From JANNSO01 sp964485395 (GTDB lineage Bacteria; Spirochaetota; Spirochaetia; Treponematales; UBA12059), in assembly GCA_964485395.1 (NCBI GenBank), contig CAZAJF010000004.1:1-64000 (forward strand): 64,000 nt of DNA, given 5' to 3'. The notes beneath the pieces are model-generated. The model had not been told where the DNA came from, made no database searches, and worked only from the letters and a program-made list of their open reading frames with translations. The translations under genes were made by a program, and so were the position numbers. Position 1 is the first letter of the stretch. Each line of letters opens with the position of its first letter. This document shows positions 1-7,904 of the stretch, in pieces.

Positions 1-1877
1 GGGGCGGCCGATACGTAGAGGACGTGTTTGGGGGAGACGTCCATGTACGGGAGGTCTTTCGGCAACCTGGGGGTATAGTCGCCCTGATGGCGGCAGGAAA
101 CGTTCGGGTCGATGAAGTCGCCTTTTTTATTGATCTTGGCGCTTGCCTGGGCGATGAAGTACTTGTCTTCATCCATGGCGGAGAGGAACTCGATGTCTTC
201 GGTGGCGCGGCCGTCGACGACCTTGCGGTACGGCGTCTCGAGGAAGCCGTATTCGTTGACGGTGGTATACGTGGCCAGCGAGACGATAAGACCGATGTTC
301 GGGCCTTCCGGCGTCTCGATGGGGCACATGCGGCCGTAATGCGTATAATGGACGTCGCGTACCTCGAAGCCTGCGCGGTCGCGGGAAAGTCCACCGGGAC
401 CGAGCGCGTTGAGGCGGCGCTTGTGGGTAAGCTCCGCGAGCGGATTAACCTGATCCATGAACTGCGACAGCTGGCTGGAACCGAAAAATTCCTTGATGGC
501 CGCTACGACGGGCTTAATGGAAACAAGATCCTGCGGGCGAATCGTGTCGGTTTCCTTAAGGCTCATGCGCTCTTTGGCGATACGCTCCATGCGGCTGAAG
601 GCGCTCTTCATGACGTTGGCAAGAAGTTCGCCCACGGAACGAACGCGGCGGTTGCCGAGGTGATCGATATCGTCGAGGTTGTTCTCGCCGTAATACACGG
701 TCATGAGGTATTTCATGGTGGCGATAATGTCTTCGCGCACGAGTGTAAAGTCTTTAACGGGAACGAAATAGTCGAATTTTTTATTCAGCTTGTAGCGGCC
801 CACTTTACCCAGATCGTAGCGGCGGTTGCTGAAGAACAGCGAGTGCAGGTCGCGCTCGGCGTTTTCTACGGTAATGGGTTCGCCGGGCATCAGCGTGGCA
901 TAAACCGCGGCGAGGGCGTCGGCCTTGGTCGGCTCGTCCTGGCTCGGGTCTTCTTTTACCAGCTTGATGTCTTCGCGCTCAAGGCAGTTGAGGATCATGT
1001 TCCAGTGCAAACCGTCCGCATGCTCAAAGTCCACCACTTCGATGGTGGTGATGCCTTTGGCCACGAGCTCATCCACATCGTGCAGGTGGATTTTTTCGCC
1101 GGCGCGGTAGATGCGCTTGGTTTCATCATCCTGGGTTTCCATGATGGAACGCGCGAGAATGGCATTTACGGCATTGTCGCGGTCTGCTCGCTCGGTGGAC
1201 AGCGTCAGCGTCTTGGTTTTGTAGAATGCCGAGATGATGTCTTCGCGAGATTCCAGACCGACCGCGCGCAGGAACATGGATCCGAGGATTCGTTTCTTGC
1301 GGTCAATCTTGGCGTAAATGAGCTCTTTCTTCTGATCGATCTCGAATTCAAGCCAGGAACCGCGATAGGGAATGATTCGCGCGCTGTAAATACCTTTCTC
1401 GTGGCAAAAAATTACGCCGGGAGAACGATGGATCTGCGAGACGACGACACGTTCGGCACCGTTTATGATAAAGGTACCGCGGTCGGTCATCAGGGGGATA
1501 TCCCCTAAATATATGTCTTTTTGGCGGATTTCGCCTGTTTTTTGAAAGATCAGGTTGATGCGCGCCTTCAGCGGGACGGCGTAGGTCAACCCTTTCTGTT
1601 TGCATTCAAATTCAGTGTACTTCATGGCGGATTCGTCGAGCTGATAGTGTTCATACTCGAGAAGCATGTCGCCATTCGGACTTTCTATGGGGAATGTGGC
1701 ACGGAACACCTCTTCGAGGCCCTGCACATCGGGAGAAATACCTTTGAGCACCTTGTTGTGCTGCAAAAAGCGCTCATAGCTTGATACTTGAATATCTATG
1801 AGATCCGGAAGCTCTCGCGCTTCTTTATAGTCCTTGCCAAAATACGTACGGGCTATCTTGTTTTCGGTATAGGCCAT
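1..1877 (-). CDS. rpoB: RNA polymerase beta subunit, N-terminal part (partial)
   Basis: Catalytic beta subunit of RNA polymerase. The minus strand is open from the ATG at 1877 (MAYTENKIARTYFGKD) to the window edge, giving 625 codons; the rest lies outside. The rifampicin pocket is plain: FFGSSQLSQFMDQ, then THKRRLNALGPGGLSRDRAG, then RPIETPEGPNIGL-like sequence (here CPIETPEGPNIGL). The codon at 410-408 (residue 490 here) is AAC, Asn, where E. coli has Ser531. In Borrelia and Treponema this Asn is known to go with natural rifampicin resistance. It is the last gene seen of the ribosomal protein operon, after rplL. The beta-prime gene rpoC is expected further downstream but is not in the window. 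Confidence 0.98.
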   Translation of the reverse strand, partial: MAYTENKIARTYFGKDYKEARELPDLIDIQVSSYERFLQHNKVLKGISPDVQGLEEVFRATFPIESPNGDMLLEYEHYQLDESAMKYTEFECKQKGLTYAVPLKARINLIFQKTGEIRQKDIYLGDIPLMTDRGTFIINGAERVVVSQIHRSPGVIFCHEKGIYSARIIPYRGSWLEFEIDQKKELIYAKIDRKKRILGSMFLRAVGLESREDIISAFYKTKTLTLSTERADRDNAVNAILARSIMETQDDETKRIYRAGEKIHLHDVDELVAKGITTIEVVDFEHADGLHWNMILNCLEREDIKLVKEDPSQDEPTKADALAAVYATLMPGEPITVENAERDLHSLFFSNRRYDLGKVGRYKLNKKFDYFVPVKDFTLVREDIIATMKYLMTVYYGENNLDDIDHLGNRRVRSVGELLANVMKSAFSRMERIAKERMSLKETDTIRPQDLVSIKPVVAAIKEFFGSSQLSQFMDQVNPLAELTHKRRLNALGPGGLSRDRAGFEVRDVHYTHYGRMCPIETPEGPNIGLIVSLATYTTVNEYGFLETPYRKVVDGRATEDIEFLSAMDEDKYFIAQASAKINKKGDFIDPNVSCRHQGDYTPRLPKDLPYMDVSPKHVLYVSAA

Positions 1878-1953
1878 CGTTACCCCCTCTCGTGGTTCGG
1901 GTTCTTTTTACATAATAATGCAACCGTGTTGCACAAACGATCGTACTCGCGCG

Positions 1954-1986
1954 AAAAGGTACCGGACGCACAATGCGCCCGGTACC
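1954..1986 (-). terminator. Candidate attenuator between rplL and rpoB
   Basis: Read on the minus strand, two 8-base arms (GGTACCGG and CCGGTACC) extend inward to a stem of about 12 pairs and are followed by TTTT. This lies in the 171-base gap between rplL and rpoB. E. coli has a partial terminator at the same place that sets the ratio of L7/L12 to RNA polymerase subunits. A second small hairpin (CTCCGG and CCGGAG arms, 1991-2011) lies just upstream in the transcript. The role is inferred from position and shape. Confidence 0.55.
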
Positions 1987-2048
1987 TCAAACTCCGGAAA
2001 GAGAAACCGGAGCGGAAGTTGCAAAAGAAAGAAAATCGGACAAGATCG

Positions 2049-2429
2049 TTATTTGATCTCTACCGCGCCACCCGCATCGGTGATCTGTTTCTTGATTTTC
2101 TCGGCGTCTGCCTTGGAGATACCTTCCTTCAAAGGTTTGTCGCCGGCTTCGACGAGGTCTTTGGCTTCTTTCAGACCAAGACCGGTTACCGTGCGTACTT
2201 CTTTGATGATGGCGATCTTCTTGTCTGCAGGGAAAGCAGCCTTGAGGATTACGGTGAATTCAGTCTGCTCTTCCACGGCTGCGGCAACGGCTCCACCACC
2301 GGCGGCGGCAACGGGAGCAGCGGCGGTTACGCCGAATTTCTCTTCCATAGCCTTGATAAGGTCTGCAATCTCCATGATTTTCATCTCGGCAATCGCGTCG
2401 AGGATCTGTGCGTTCGTTAAAGCTGCCAT
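2049..2429 (-). CDS. rplL: 50S ribosomal protein L7/L12
   Basis: Stalk protein of the 50S subunit that recruits translation GTPases. The 126 residues show the N-terminal dimerisation helices (LTNAQILDAIAEMKIMEIAD), an Ala/Gly-rich hinge around residues 36-52, and the conserved C-terminal domain (KIAIIKEVRTVTGLGLKEAK, then DLVEAGDKPLKEGISKADA). Length and order are normal for the family. The start follows AGAAGGAGAAG. It lies after rplJ and before rpoB as in most bacteria. Certain. Confidence 0.98.
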   Translation of the reverse strand: MAALTNAQILDAIAEMKIMEIADLIKAMEEKFGVTAAAPVAAAGGGAVAAAVEEQTEFTVILKAAFPADKKIAIIKEVRTVTGLGLKEAKDLVEAGDKPLKEGISKADAEKIKKQITDAGGAVEIK

Positions 2430-2483
2430 ATTATCTTCTCCTTCTGTAAAGTAGCCTTCCCGTACGGGGGGCCTTTAATCGAG

Positions 2484-2518
2484 CGGTCAGGAACGGCAGC
2501 AAACCGGAAGCCTGACCG
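2484..2518 (-). promoter_or_regulatory. Hairpin in the rplJ-rplL intergenic region
   Basis: The 155-base gap between rplJ and rplL holds arms CGGTCAGG and CCTGACCG separated by 19 bases. There is no T-run on the minus strand, so it is not an ordinary terminator. It could be a processing or translational control structure that helps give the extra copies of L7/L12. The structure is seen; the function is inferred. Confidence 0.4.
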
Positions 2519-2584
2519 TTTTGCGCGGTATGATGGATGCGCGGGGTTTAACCCGACATCCACATTTCCGCAACAGTTGCTAAA

Positions 2585-3145
2585 TCAAGGTGCGCTCGGC
2601 GCTTCGGCAGGAGCAGCTTCCGCCGCGGGAGCTTCAGCCACCGCTCCGCCGCCCATTTTTTCATGGAGGGCGACAAGGGTGTACACAAGCTTCTGCGTGG
2701 GGCTCTTAAGACCGGCCATAAAGTTGGAAAGGAGTTGATTCCTTCCAGGCAACTTGGCGTACGCGTCCATCTGCTTTACGTCGAAGAAAGCCTTCTCTAC
2801 GAGACCGCCCTTCATCTTAACCGGAGATTCCTTGCTGAAATCAGCGATAATCTTGGCGATTTCGTTGGAATCGTCCTTTGCGAAAGCTACGGCCGTGGGG
2901 CCGTTCAGCAAGCCGCTGACGTCGGGATACTGAAGTTTCTCGAACGCGATGCGGGCAAAGTTATTCTTGAGAACGTGATACTCGGCATTCTTTTCGCGAA
3001 GCTGGCTGCGGAGCGCAGTGATCTGCAACACGGTCATGCCGCGGTAATCGGTGAATATAAAGTCTTTACAGCCACGGATCTTTGCGCTGACTGCTTCGAT
3101 GGCTTCAACCTTGTTGGGTTGTTCTTTTTTTGCACGAATAGCCAT
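2585..3145 (-). CDS. rplJ: 50S ribosomal protein L10
   Basis: Anchors L7/L12 dimers on the ribosome stalk. The 186-residue protein shows the L10 core (KIRGCKDFIFTDYRGMTVLQ, YHVLKNNFARIA, GPTAVAFAKDD) and a C-terminal helix that binds L12, ending in an Ala/Glu/Pro-rich tail. It starts only 3 bases after the rplA stop, and its Shine-Dalgarno GAGAGG overlaps the end of rplA, so the two are probably translationally coupled. Length is slightly above the E. coli protein because of the tail. Confidence 0.97.
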   Translation of the reverse strand: MAIRAKKEQPNKVEAIEAVSAKIRGCKDFIFTDYRGMTVLQITALRSQLREKNAEYHVLKNNFARIAFEKLQYPDVSGLLNGPTAVAFAKDDSNEIAKIIADFSKESPVKMKGGLVEKAFFDVKQMDAYAKLPGRNQLLSNFMAGLKSPTQKLVYTLVALHEKMGGGAVAEAPAAEAAPAEAPSAP

Positions 3146-3148
3146 AGT

Positions 3149-3832
3149 TTACCTCTCTACCTTTGCCATGACGACCTTCACGCTCGGGCTCATCGTCGAG
3201 GCCAGGTAAACCGACTCCACGAACTCGCCTTTCACGTCGGAAGGACGCTTGCGAAGAACCTCGGCGAGGAGCGTTTTTACGTTGGCGGAAATCTTGTCCG
3301 CGTCCATGGAAACTTTTCCTACGGAGAGGTGAATGATATTTGTCTTGTCGGCGCGGAATTCCGTTCGACCCTTCTTGAGCTCGGCGATGGCCGCCTTTAC
3401 ATCGAAGGTTACCGTACCGGTTTTCGGGTTCGGCATGAGGCCGCGGCGTCCGAGAACCATACCCAGCTTACCGACGTCTTTCATCATGTCCGGCGTAGCT
3501 ACGGCGATGTCGAATTCCATCCAGCCGCCCTTGATCTTCTCGACGAGGGCTTCGCTGCCCGCATAGGTCGCACCTGCATCGAGGGCTTCTTTTTCCTTGT
3601 CGGGCTTGCAGAACACGAGCACGCGTTTTTCGGCGCGGAACTGGTAGGGAAGCACGACGGTATCGCGCACCGTCTGGCTCTTCTTGAGATTAAGTCGAAC
3701 ATGGACCTCGACGGTCTCGTCGAACTTGGCTGTTTTCATGTCTTTGACGAGCTTGCAAGCGTCGTCGAGATCGTAGAACTTGGTAGAGTCTACCTTTTTT
3801 ACGACTTCTCTGTATTTCTTACCATGCTTCAT
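3149..3832 (-). CDS. rplA: 50S ribosomal protein L1
   Basis: Primary 23S rRNA-binding protein of the mobile L1 stalk, and in many bacteria the translational repressor of its own rplKA operon. The 227 residues carry the family features LVEKIKGGWMEFDIAVATPD, the GRRGLMPNPKTGTVT signature and KTNIIHLSVGKVSM. It follows rplK by 3 bases. A possible L1 target site is described in the leader upstream of rplK. Confidence 0.98.
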   Translation of the reverse strand: MKHGKKYREVVKKVDSTKFYDLDDACKLVKDMKTAKFDETVEVHVRLNLKKSQTVRDTVVLPYQFRAEKRVLVFCKPDKEKEALDAGATYAGSEALVEKIKGGWMEFDIAVATPDMMKDVGKLGMVLGRRGLMPNPKTGTVTFDVKAAIAELKKGRTEFRADKTNIIHLSVGKVSMDADKISANVKTLLAEVLRKRPSDVKGEFVESVYLASTMSPSVKVVMAKVER

Positions 3833-3835
3833 GAC

Positions 3836-4267
3836 TTACCACTCCACTTCGATGCCCATACTGCGGGCAGTACCGGCAATGATGCGCTCGGCGGCCGGAA
3901 TATCGTTGGCCGAAAGATCCTTGAATTTCAACTTGGCAATCTCGGTAACCTTGGCATGGGGAATCTTTCCAACCTTCTGCTTGTGGGGAACCGGGGAACC
4001 TTTTTCAAGGCCGATGGCTTTCTTTATAAGAACGGAAGCCGGAGGGGTCTTAAGGATAAACGTAAAGGTTTTATCCTTATAGACGGTGATGACCGCGGGA
4101 ATGGTAAGACCCACTTCCATGGATTTGGTCCTGTCGTTGAACTGCTGACAGAACTGGGGGGCGCTGACGCCGTGAGGACCGAGTGCCGGGCCTACGGGCG
4201 GAGCCGGCGTTGCCTTACCGGCAGGACACTGCAATTTAATAACTGCTGTGACCACTTTCTTAGCCAT
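3836..4267 (-). CDS. rplK: 50S ribosomal protein L11
   Basis: Binds the GTPase-associated centre of 23S rRNA. The 143 residues begin MAKKVVTAVIKLQCPAGKAT and contain PPVGPALGPHGV and the C-terminal rRNA-binding domain (GKIPHAKVTEIAKLKFKDLS). I chose the ATG at 4267 because AAAGGAG lies 7 bases upstream and the protein then starts as in other bacteria; an in-frame ATG ten codons upstream would add a tail not found in the family. First gene of the L11-L1 pair. Confidence 0.98.
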   Translation of the reverse strand: MAKKVVTAVIKLQCPAGKATPAPPVGPALGPHGVSAPQFCQQFNDRTKSMEVGLTIPAVITVYKDKTFTFILKTPPASVLIKKAIGLEKGSPVPHKQKVGKIPHAKVTEIAKLKFKDLSANDIPAAERIIAGTARSMGIEVEW

Positions 4268-4510
4268 AAAAAACTCCTTTCGTGGTGTCTCCGGCAAACT
4301 GCCGGAGCCCTGGACCTTCCCCTGACGGGGATAGGGAGCCGGGGATAGCGCCTTTTGTCATATGACCGCGAAACGATCAAGTTCCGCGGCGTCCTTCCAC
4401 CCAAAGGCTTCGAACGCAAAAGGCTCCCATCATGCGGAGCGGATGAATGCCGAAAGGCATTCATCTTGCTGTACGCGTTTTTATGAGAAGCGCCCATTCA
4501 GGCGCCGCAA
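4268..4510 (-). promoter_or_regulatory. rplKA leader with candidate L1-binding site
   Basis: This 243-base gap between nusG and rplK is far longer than the other gaps in the operon and is full of hairpins on the minus strand: a perfect 10-pair stem GATGAATGCC/GGCATTCATC (about 4442-4465), a CTCCGGCA/TGCCGGAG stem (about 4291-4309) and CCCCGTCAGGGG. The stretch ATGGGAGCCTTTTGCG (4430-4415) resembles the GUGGGAGGCUUUGAAG element of the 23S rRNA L1-binding site. In E. coli L1 binds the rplK leader to repress translation. The resemblance is seen by eye only. Confidence 0.45.
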
Positions 4511-5068
4511 TTAAACTTTCTCTACCTGCAGCATATCCACTTCCACCGGAGTGGATCTTCCAAAGATTCCCACCATGACCCGAAGCTTGCTCTTCTCGGT
4601 ATTAACTTCCTCGATGGTGCCGGTAAACGAGTCGAACGGACCCTCGATGATTTTAACCTGCTCGCCGACGGAAAAATTCTGCCGCGAACGCATCGGTTTC
4701 TCGCCTTTTATCTCGCCTGCGCGTTGCAGGATATGCTTGGCCTCATCGGCCGAAATCGGGGCGGGCTTATTGTGCATGGTAGCGCCGACGAATCCCGTGA
4801 CGCCGTTGATCTTCTTTATGGAAGAGCATGTCGCCTTCCAGTTAGCCTCGGGAAGATCCATTTCCACAAGCAGATATCCAGGAAGCATCTTGCGCGTCGT
4901 CGTACGTTTCTTGCCGTCTTTTACATCGACGACATCCTCGCTGGGAATCTTGATGTCGGTGAGCACCGCAGGATCGATCTCTCCGTTTGCCATGAGCATC
5001 CGAATGGTTTTCTCGATCTTATTTTCGTATCCTGAGTAAACATGAAGAACGTACCAAGATTTGGCCAT
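4511..5068 (-). CDS. nusG: Transcription antitermination/termination factor NusG
   Basis: Elongation factor that binds RNA polymerase and links it to Rho or the ribosome. The protein of 185 residues has the NGN domain (SWYVLHVYSGYENKIEKTI, then PGYLLVEMDLPEANW, then VTGFVGATMHNKPAPIS) and the C-terminal KOW domain (FSVGEQVKIIEGPFDSFTGT). The start at 5068 (MAKSWYVLHV) is chosen over an in-frame ATG 31 codons upstream, since that would include secE sequence. It lies 13 bases after secE. Confidence 0.97.
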   Translation of the reverse strand: MAKSWYVLHVYSGYENKIEKTIRMLMANGEIDPAVLTDIKIPSEDVVDVKDGKKRTTTRKMLPGYLLVEMDLPEANWKATCSSIKKINGVTGFVGATMHNKPAPISADEAKHILQRAGEIKGEKPMRSRQNFSVGEQVKIIEGPFDSFTGTIEEVNTEKSKLRVMVGIFGRSTPVEVDMLQVEKV

Positions 5069-5081
5069 GTAAAATAACCGC

Positions 5082-5261
5082 TTACAACAACAGGTCGATA
5101 CCCTTAACGCAGAGGAAATCCACCACGCCCAGGAATATCGCCACGAGAATCGTAGATACAATTACCACTTTGGTACCGGCAATGACGTCATCGCGACTCG
5201 GCCAGATAACCTTGCGCAGCTCGCCAACACAGTCCTTGAAGAACTGGATTATCTTTTTCAT
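5082..5261 (-). CDS. secE: Preprotein translocase subunit SecE
   Basis: Small essential subunit of the SecYEG channel. Translation on the minus strand gives 59 residues, MKKIIQFFKDCVGELRKVIW..., with the conserved amphipathic stretch ELRKVIWPSRDDV followed by one membrane segment (about residues 30-52). Length and sequence fit the single-membrane-span SecE found in most bacteria. Its position just before nusG is typical. The start follows AAGGAGTCGAT. Confidence 0.95.
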   Translation of the reverse strand: MKKIIQFFKDCVGELRKVIWPSRDDVIAGTKVVIVSTILVAIFLGVVDFLCVKGIDLLL

Positions 5262-5425
5262 ATCGACTCCTTACAGAGAGCTCTTAGCGGGCAAAATCAA
5301 ATACGGCAACGCGTACCTATAAAATCAACGAATATACCGCGCCCGAAAGCGCGGTTTTCACCAAAGTGCGGCTAACACCAGAAACGCGACTTGCATTAAA
5401 GCCGCAAGCAGCACGATGTAAAAAC

Positions 5426-5497
5426 AGGCCAGGAAGGACTCGAACCCTCAACATTCGGTTTTGGAGACCGACGCTCTACCATTAGAGCTACTGGCCT
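5426..5497 (-). tRNA. trnW: tRNA-Trp (CCA)
   Basis: The 72 bases fold as a normal cloverleaf: a 7-pair acceptor stem (AGGCCAG with CTGGCCT), D arm GCTC/GAGC, anticodon loop CTCCAAA with anticodon CCA, and T arm GAGGG/TTCGAGT/CCTTC. The 3-prime CCA is not encoded. Placement between rpmG and secE matches other bacteria, where tRNA-Trp often precedes secE. Confidence 0.96.
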
Positions 5498-5501
5498 AAG
5501 C

Positions 5502-5550
5502 GTAAATCAGGAAAACTTGCCGTTACACAACGAAAGTTTTCCTGATTTAC
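5502..5550 (-). promoter_or_regulatory. Long perfect hairpin between rpmG and tRNA-Trp
   Basis: Two 17-base arms (GTAAATCAGGAAAACTT and its exact reverse complement) are separated by 15 bases. There is no T-run after the stem on either strand. Set directly upstream of tRNA-Trp in the transcript, it could be a processing stem, for example for RNase III, that frees the tRNA from the polycistronic RNA. The structure is certain; the function is inferred. Confidence 0.6.
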
Positions 5551-5651
5551 GGCGCGTAACCGAAATTCGATAACGCGCTTACTGTTCAGCCCGGATTCCT
5601 CGAATCAAGTAAACGATTTTCAAGTTGCACCGCAATTTGAAAATTCCTTAG

Positions 5652-5825
5652 TTACTTTACCTTGGTTTCCTTGTGCTGCGTGTGCTTCCTGTCCCACTTG
5701 CAGTACTTCATGAGTTCCAGCTTTTCCTGCTGGGTCTTGCGGTTCTTGGTTGTGGTATAATTGCGTCGCTTGCACTCGGTACATGCAAGGGCGATAATCT
5801 CTATTGTTTGTTTTTTGCTGGCCAT
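5652..5825 (-). CDS. rpmG: 50S ribosomal protein L33
   Basis: Small zinc-ribbon ribosomal protein. The 57 residues begin MASKKQTIEIIALACTECKRRNYTTTKN and end LELMKYCKWDRKHTQHKETK. The first Cys pair (C15, C18) is present. In the second pair the usual CxxC is CKWD, so the fourth ligand is Asp (D45) instead of Cys. L33 exists in zinc-binding and zinc-free forms; this one looks intermediate. The start follows GGAAGGATTTTTT. It lies between tRNA-Thr and tRNA-Trp. Confidence 0.95.
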   Translation of the reverse strand: MASKKQTIEIIALACTECKRRNYTTTKNRKTQQEKLELMKYCKWDRKHTQHKETKVK

Positions 5826-5993
5826 AAAAAATCCTTCCTCAGACTAAGGCGATAAACCCCGTACCTACAAAAGAAGCCTCGACCCGGCATTTTTGCAAAC
5901 CCCGATCGCCCGACTCCATAAAATCCAAACTGATAGCAAAACCTGACATACACTCCATTTTCATTTCGCGAAGCGCAATGAAAATTCTTTGGA

Positions 5994-6066
5994 AGCCCTC
6001 AAACGGAATCGAACCGTTGACCTCATCCTTACCATGGATGTGCTCTACCGTCTGAGCTATAAGGGC
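5994..6066 (-). tRNA. trnT: tRNA-Thr (GGT)
   Basis: The 73 bases fold as a cloverleaf with a 7-pair acceptor stem (GCCCTTA with TGAGGGC), D arm GCTC/GAGC, anticodon stem around loop ATGGTAA with anticodon GGT, and T arm with GGTTCGATTCC. CCA is not encoded in the right register. It is the first gene after the promoter at 6082-6110 and so leads the long operon. A small stem (ATTTTCATT/AATGAAAAT, about 5958-5984) separates it from rpmG. Confidence 0.96.
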
Positions 6067-6081
6067 ATAAACAGCGGGGGT

Positions 6082-6110
6082 ACATTACCAATCCGGACGG
6101 CTTTTGTCAA
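6082..6110 (-). promoter_or_regulatory. Sigma70-type promoter of the tRNA-Thr to rpoB operon
   Basis: On the minus strand: TTGACA (6110-6105), a 17-base spacer and TAATGT (6087-6082). Transcription would start about 8 bases before tRNA-Thr. It is the best promoter match upstream of the translation gene cluster, and the gap between murJ and tRNA-Thr (6067-6275) holds nothing else that I recognise. Confidence 0.75.
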
Positions 6111-6275
6111 TAGCAAGCACTATAATAACGACCGCCATGATTATGCATGCCAAGAAACACCGCTCGCGACCTGATTCGTCCGCGAAGCCGTTGCCCGCAT
6201 GGTCTTTAAAATACAGACCGACACCTTACGGCCAGGAAAATCGTCCCCGCCATCCTCTCTGACGGCGTCTAGTCA

Positions 6276-7904
6276 TCAGGCGCTTCGGTTTTTTCCTCTC
6301 CTGCGAAAAGACGACACAAGGAACCGGGCGATGGGATCTCGGGTCAGAATCAACAAACCGACACCAAGTGTACCATATATAAGAGTGGAAATGACGAGAG
6401 GAACGCCTGCGAATACGAAACGCGACGAATGCGAACCCAACCAGGATTGCAGCGGCGAACGCAGCAAGAGGAGCGGGAGCCCGGCAATTGCCGAAAAAAC
6501 AAGCAGCTTGCAGGCATATCCGAGCGACGACAACAGGGCATGCCCCATTCCGGGAAGCTTCATGCGCAGCATCATAAGCACCAGAATTCCGCAATTCACG
6601 ATGCTGGCCAAGGTCAAGGCAAAGGCGATTCCCGAGCCGCCCATGAACAGCGAGAAAAGCCAGGCGCACAGCGTATTGACGCCCACAGCGACGAGTCCGG
6701 CCCACGTCGGGTTCCGCGAATCCTTCCTGGAATAGAATACCGGGGTGATAATCCGGTTGGCGGCGATAAACACCAGCCCCAGGCTGTGAAAGAGAAACGC
6801 GCTCGCGGTAATCTTCACGGATTCTGCGGTAAACTTGCCGCTCTGAAAGAGAAGCGCAACGATATCGAATCGTTCCAGGATGGAAAAAACCATGATGGGC
6901 ACCGTAACCAGGATGATGGATTCGAGCGATTTGCGGAACCTGTCCACAAAAAGAACCCAGTCCTCGAGCACCGCGAGCCCCGAAAGCTCAGGCAGCAGAA
7001 CGGTACTGATCGATACGACGAACACGCCTAAAATAAGCTCCTGTAGCCTGAGCGAATACTGCAGGCTCGTGGCTGCGCCGACGCCCGAGGCCAAGCCGGT
7101 GGAAATAAAGGCGTTCAGCTCGTAGGCCGCCGTACCGACGATGGTGGGCGCCAGCAGCAGAAGAATCCGCTTCATGCCCGGGTTGCGAAGCGCTATCCAG
7201 GGAGCTACGAAACCGAAACGCTTCCCGAGGCGCAGCACGAACGGCAACTGGCAGACAGCCTGCGCAAAACCGCCCACGAGCACGCCGACCGCCATGGCTC
7301 GCGCGGGATTCGGAAAAAACCTGCTGATGAAGACCGGCACCACGAGAAAACACAGGTTGAACAAGATAGGCCCGTAGGCGGATGGCGAGAAGATGCCGTG
7401 CGCATTCAGGATTCCTTGAAAAAAAGCGGCCAGGGCCACGAGAGCCAGGAACGGAAACATCATGCGCATGAGGATGGCCGTTTCGCCCACGTCCAGAACC
7501 TGCTTAAGCCCCACTCCGGAATACGCCCGGGTGAGGAAAACAGCCCCGGACATCCCGGCGGCTACGACTAAAAGAACGCAGACCGTCAAGACCGAAAAGG
7601 TAGCGGACAGGAAATCGCGGGTCTTCTTGTCGTCTGCTTCCGTAAAGTACGTCTTCATGGTGGGAATGAACGCTACCGACATGGCGCCTTCCGCCAGCAA
7701 TTTTCGGAACAGGTTTGGAGCGCTGAACGCCACCGAAAAAGCCTCGCCGAAGCTGCCGGTTCCCAAAAGCCGTGCGCGGGTGGTTTCACGCAGCAAACCG
7801 AGAATGCGGGACACCATGGTGAGAAGCGAAAGCTTGCCGCTTTCGCGCAGCATGGCGCTGCCTGTTTTGAGATTTTCCGCCGCCGGTTCCAAAGTATCGC
7901 TCAT
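6276..7904 (-). CDS. murJ: Lipid II flippase MurJ (MviN family)
   Basis: Moves lipid II across the inner membrane for peptidoglycan synthesis. The protein of 542 residues is hydrophobic throughout and begins with the MviN signature (SGKLSLLTMVSRILGLLRETTRARLLGTGS, then FSAPNLFRKLLAEGAMSVAFIPTM); about 14 membrane segments are expected. I chose the ATG at 7904 (MSDTLEPAAEN). No Shine-Dalgarno precedes it, and a TTGTAG - 17 - TATTGT promoter-like pair ends 7 bases upstream, so the mRNA may be leaderless. A start nine codons further upstream is possible. It diverges from the sugar-sensing island. Confidence 0.93.
   Translation of the reverse strand: MSDTLEPAAENLKTGSAMLRESGKLSLLTMVSRILGLLRETTRARLLGTGSFGEAFSVAFSAPNLFRKLLAEGAMSVAFIPTMKTYFTEADDKKTRDFLSATFSVLTVCVLLVVAAGMSGAVFLTRAYSGVGLKQVLDVGETAILMRMMFPFLALVALAAFFQGILNAHGIFSPSAYGPILFNLCFLVVPVFISRFFPNPARAMAVGVLVGGFAQAVCQLPFVLRLGKRFGFVAPWIALRNPGMKRILLLLAPTIVGTAAYELNAFISTGLASGVGAATSLQYSLRLQELILGVFVVSISTVLLPELSGLAVLEDWVLFVDRFRKSLESIILVTVPIMVFSILERFDIVALLFQSGKFTAESVKITASAFLFHSLGLVFIAANRIITPVFYSRKDSRNPTWAGLVAVGVNTLCAWLFSLFMGGSGIAFALTLASIVNCGILVLMMLRMKLPGMGHALLSSLGYACKLLVFSAIAGLPLLLLRSPLQSWLGSHSSRFVFAGVPLVISTLIYGTLGVGLLILTRDPIARFLVSSFRRRGKNRSA

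Noticed and set aside
24..1508. Long open frame on the plus strand opposite rpoB
   Set aside because: It mirrors the rpoB coding frame on the other strand; its protein has no family features and the rpoB reading is certain.
2663..4348. Long open frame on the plus strand opposite rplJ, rplA and rplK
   Set aside because: Shadow of three ribosomal protein genes in high-GC codon use; no Shine-Dalgarno and no known domain.
5340..5365. Hairpin CCGCGC/GCGCGG with TTTT on the plus strand as a terminator
   Set aside because: No gene on the plus strand ends there; on the minus strand, where the genes lie, there is no T-run.
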